Below, one piece after another: positions 63,582 to 64,000 of a stretch of DNA of 64,000 nt. The notes beneath the pieces are model-generated. The model saw nothing but the letters and a program-made list of their open reading frames with translations. It did no database searches and was not told the DNA's origin. Positions within the stretch are counted from its first letter, which is position 1; every line of letters starts with the position of its first letter. Position numbers and translations under genes: made by a program. Source of the DNA: Serpentinimonas raichei (GTDB lineage: Bacteria; Pseudomonadota; Gammaproteobacteria; Burkholderiales; Burkholderiaceae_C); NCBI RefSeq assembly GCF_000828895.1, contig NZ_AP014568.1, positions 2,239,858 to 2,303,857 on the forward strand, written 5' to 3'.

Positions 63582-64000
63582 TTAAGCGTGCGCGCCTGCC
63601 GCCAGCCGCTGCTCCAGCCGCGCCTTGACCGCCAGCAGCTCGGGCGGCAGGTGGTGCGCCAGTTGCTCGAAGTGCGCGCTGTGGCTGGCCAGCTCTTGTG
63701 CCCAGTCGGCGGCGTCGATGCGGCTCACGGTCTCAAACTGCTGCGCGCTGAAATCCAGCCCATCCCAGTTCAGATCGGCGTAGCGCGGGCTGGTGCCAAA
63801 GGCGTGCGCCTGCCCCTCGGCCTGGCCCTCCAAGCGCTGCAGCATCCAGTGCAGCACGCGCATGTTGTCGCCAAAGCCGGGCCAGACGAACTTGCCATCG
63901 GCGCCTTTGCGAAACCAGTTGACGCAGAAAATCGCGGGCAGCCGGGCCCCGCTGGCCTCCAGGCGGGCCCCGAGGCTGATCCAGTGCTGGAAGTAGTCGC
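63582..64000 (-). CDS. pckG: Phosphoenolpyruvate carboxykinase (GTP), 3' part only
   Basis: The frame runs on past the right edge, so only the last about 138 codons are seen. ARLPAIFCVNWFRKGADGKFVWPGFGDNMRVLHWML matches the C-terminal region of GTP-dependent PEPCK, including the FGDN motif near the nucleotide site, and GLDFSAQQFETVSRID follows the family pattern. It converts oxaloacetate to PEP for gluconeogenesis. Convergent with the AI-2E gene, 19 bp apart. Confidence 0.93.
   Translation of the reverse strand, partial: DYFQHWISLGARLEASGARLPAIFCVNWFRKGADGKFVWPGFGDNMRVLHWMLQRLEGQAEGQAHAFGTSPRYADLNWDGLDFSAQQFETVSRIDAADWAQELASHSAHFEQLAHHLPPELLAVKARLEQRLAAGAHA

Overview
This 64 kb window is a chromosomal segment of a high-GC betaproteobacterium. 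Its gene content fits the Comamonadaceae (Burkholderiales): a tandem QueD-like protein next to QueC and QueE, a PTS made only of EIIA-HPr-EI, a HemJ homologue, a short Comamonadaceae-style flagellar-rod-like protein, and a str/S10 ribosomal cluster detached from the rif and spc clusters. This placement is inferred from protein families; there is no rRNA in the window. Genes are packed tightly, often with ATGA stop/start overlaps, and no stretch over about 270 bp lacks a gene. I saw no tRNA, rRNA, CRISPR array, transposase or phage gene.

Layout. 1-4364: 3' part of a RecB/AddA-like helicase-nuclease, coupled to an EamA-type transporter with a histidine-rich tail. 4631-9725: an accessory island holding a type III-like restriction-modification operon (mod, then res), with a VapB/VapC-type toxin-antitoxin pair lying between mod and res and stitched in by ATGA overlaps. 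9807-14704: Uup ABC-F ATPase, a histidine phosphatase and an RNB exoribonuclease. 14875-17466 (minus): queE, a three-domain QueD-like protein and queC, which make the 7-deazaguanine precursor of queuosine. 17623-20423: a NusG/RfaH-like factor, RNase HI, a YafS-like methyltransferase and a putative NYN protein. 20537-23113 (minus): MlaE and MlaD homologues and a lipoprotein, without an ATPase. 23155-27688 (minus): type I secretion ABC and HlyD genes with a LuxR-type regulator. 27848-30292 (minus): a regulatory PTS. 30491-32794: TlpA-like lipoprotein, cytochrome c', cytochrome b and peroxiredoxin.

32880-42891 (minus) is the str-S10 cluster: rpsL, rpsG, fusA, tuf, rpsJ, rplC, rplD, rplW, rplB, rpsS, rplV, rpsC, rplP, rpmC, rpsQ. 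A strong promoter lies ahead of rpsL, a near-consensus promoter lies between rpsJ and rplC, and a bidirectional terminator lies just past rpsQ. The rest (43021-64000) is mainly metabolic and envelope genes: ExoD-like protein, zinc alcohol dehydrogenase, a DD-carboxypeptidase, ferredoxin, VanZ, HemJ, glycolate oxidase GlcE/GlcF without GlcD, alanine racemase, TauE, a GMC oxidoreductase, an HDOD protein, flavin reductase, D-amino-acid dehydrogenase, a phosphoesterase, an AI-2E-family exporter and the 3' end of GTP-dependent PEP carboxykinase.

The points most worth following are the toxin-antitoxin pair nested inside the restriction-modification operon and the three-domain QueD protein, whose catalytic residues are split among domains.
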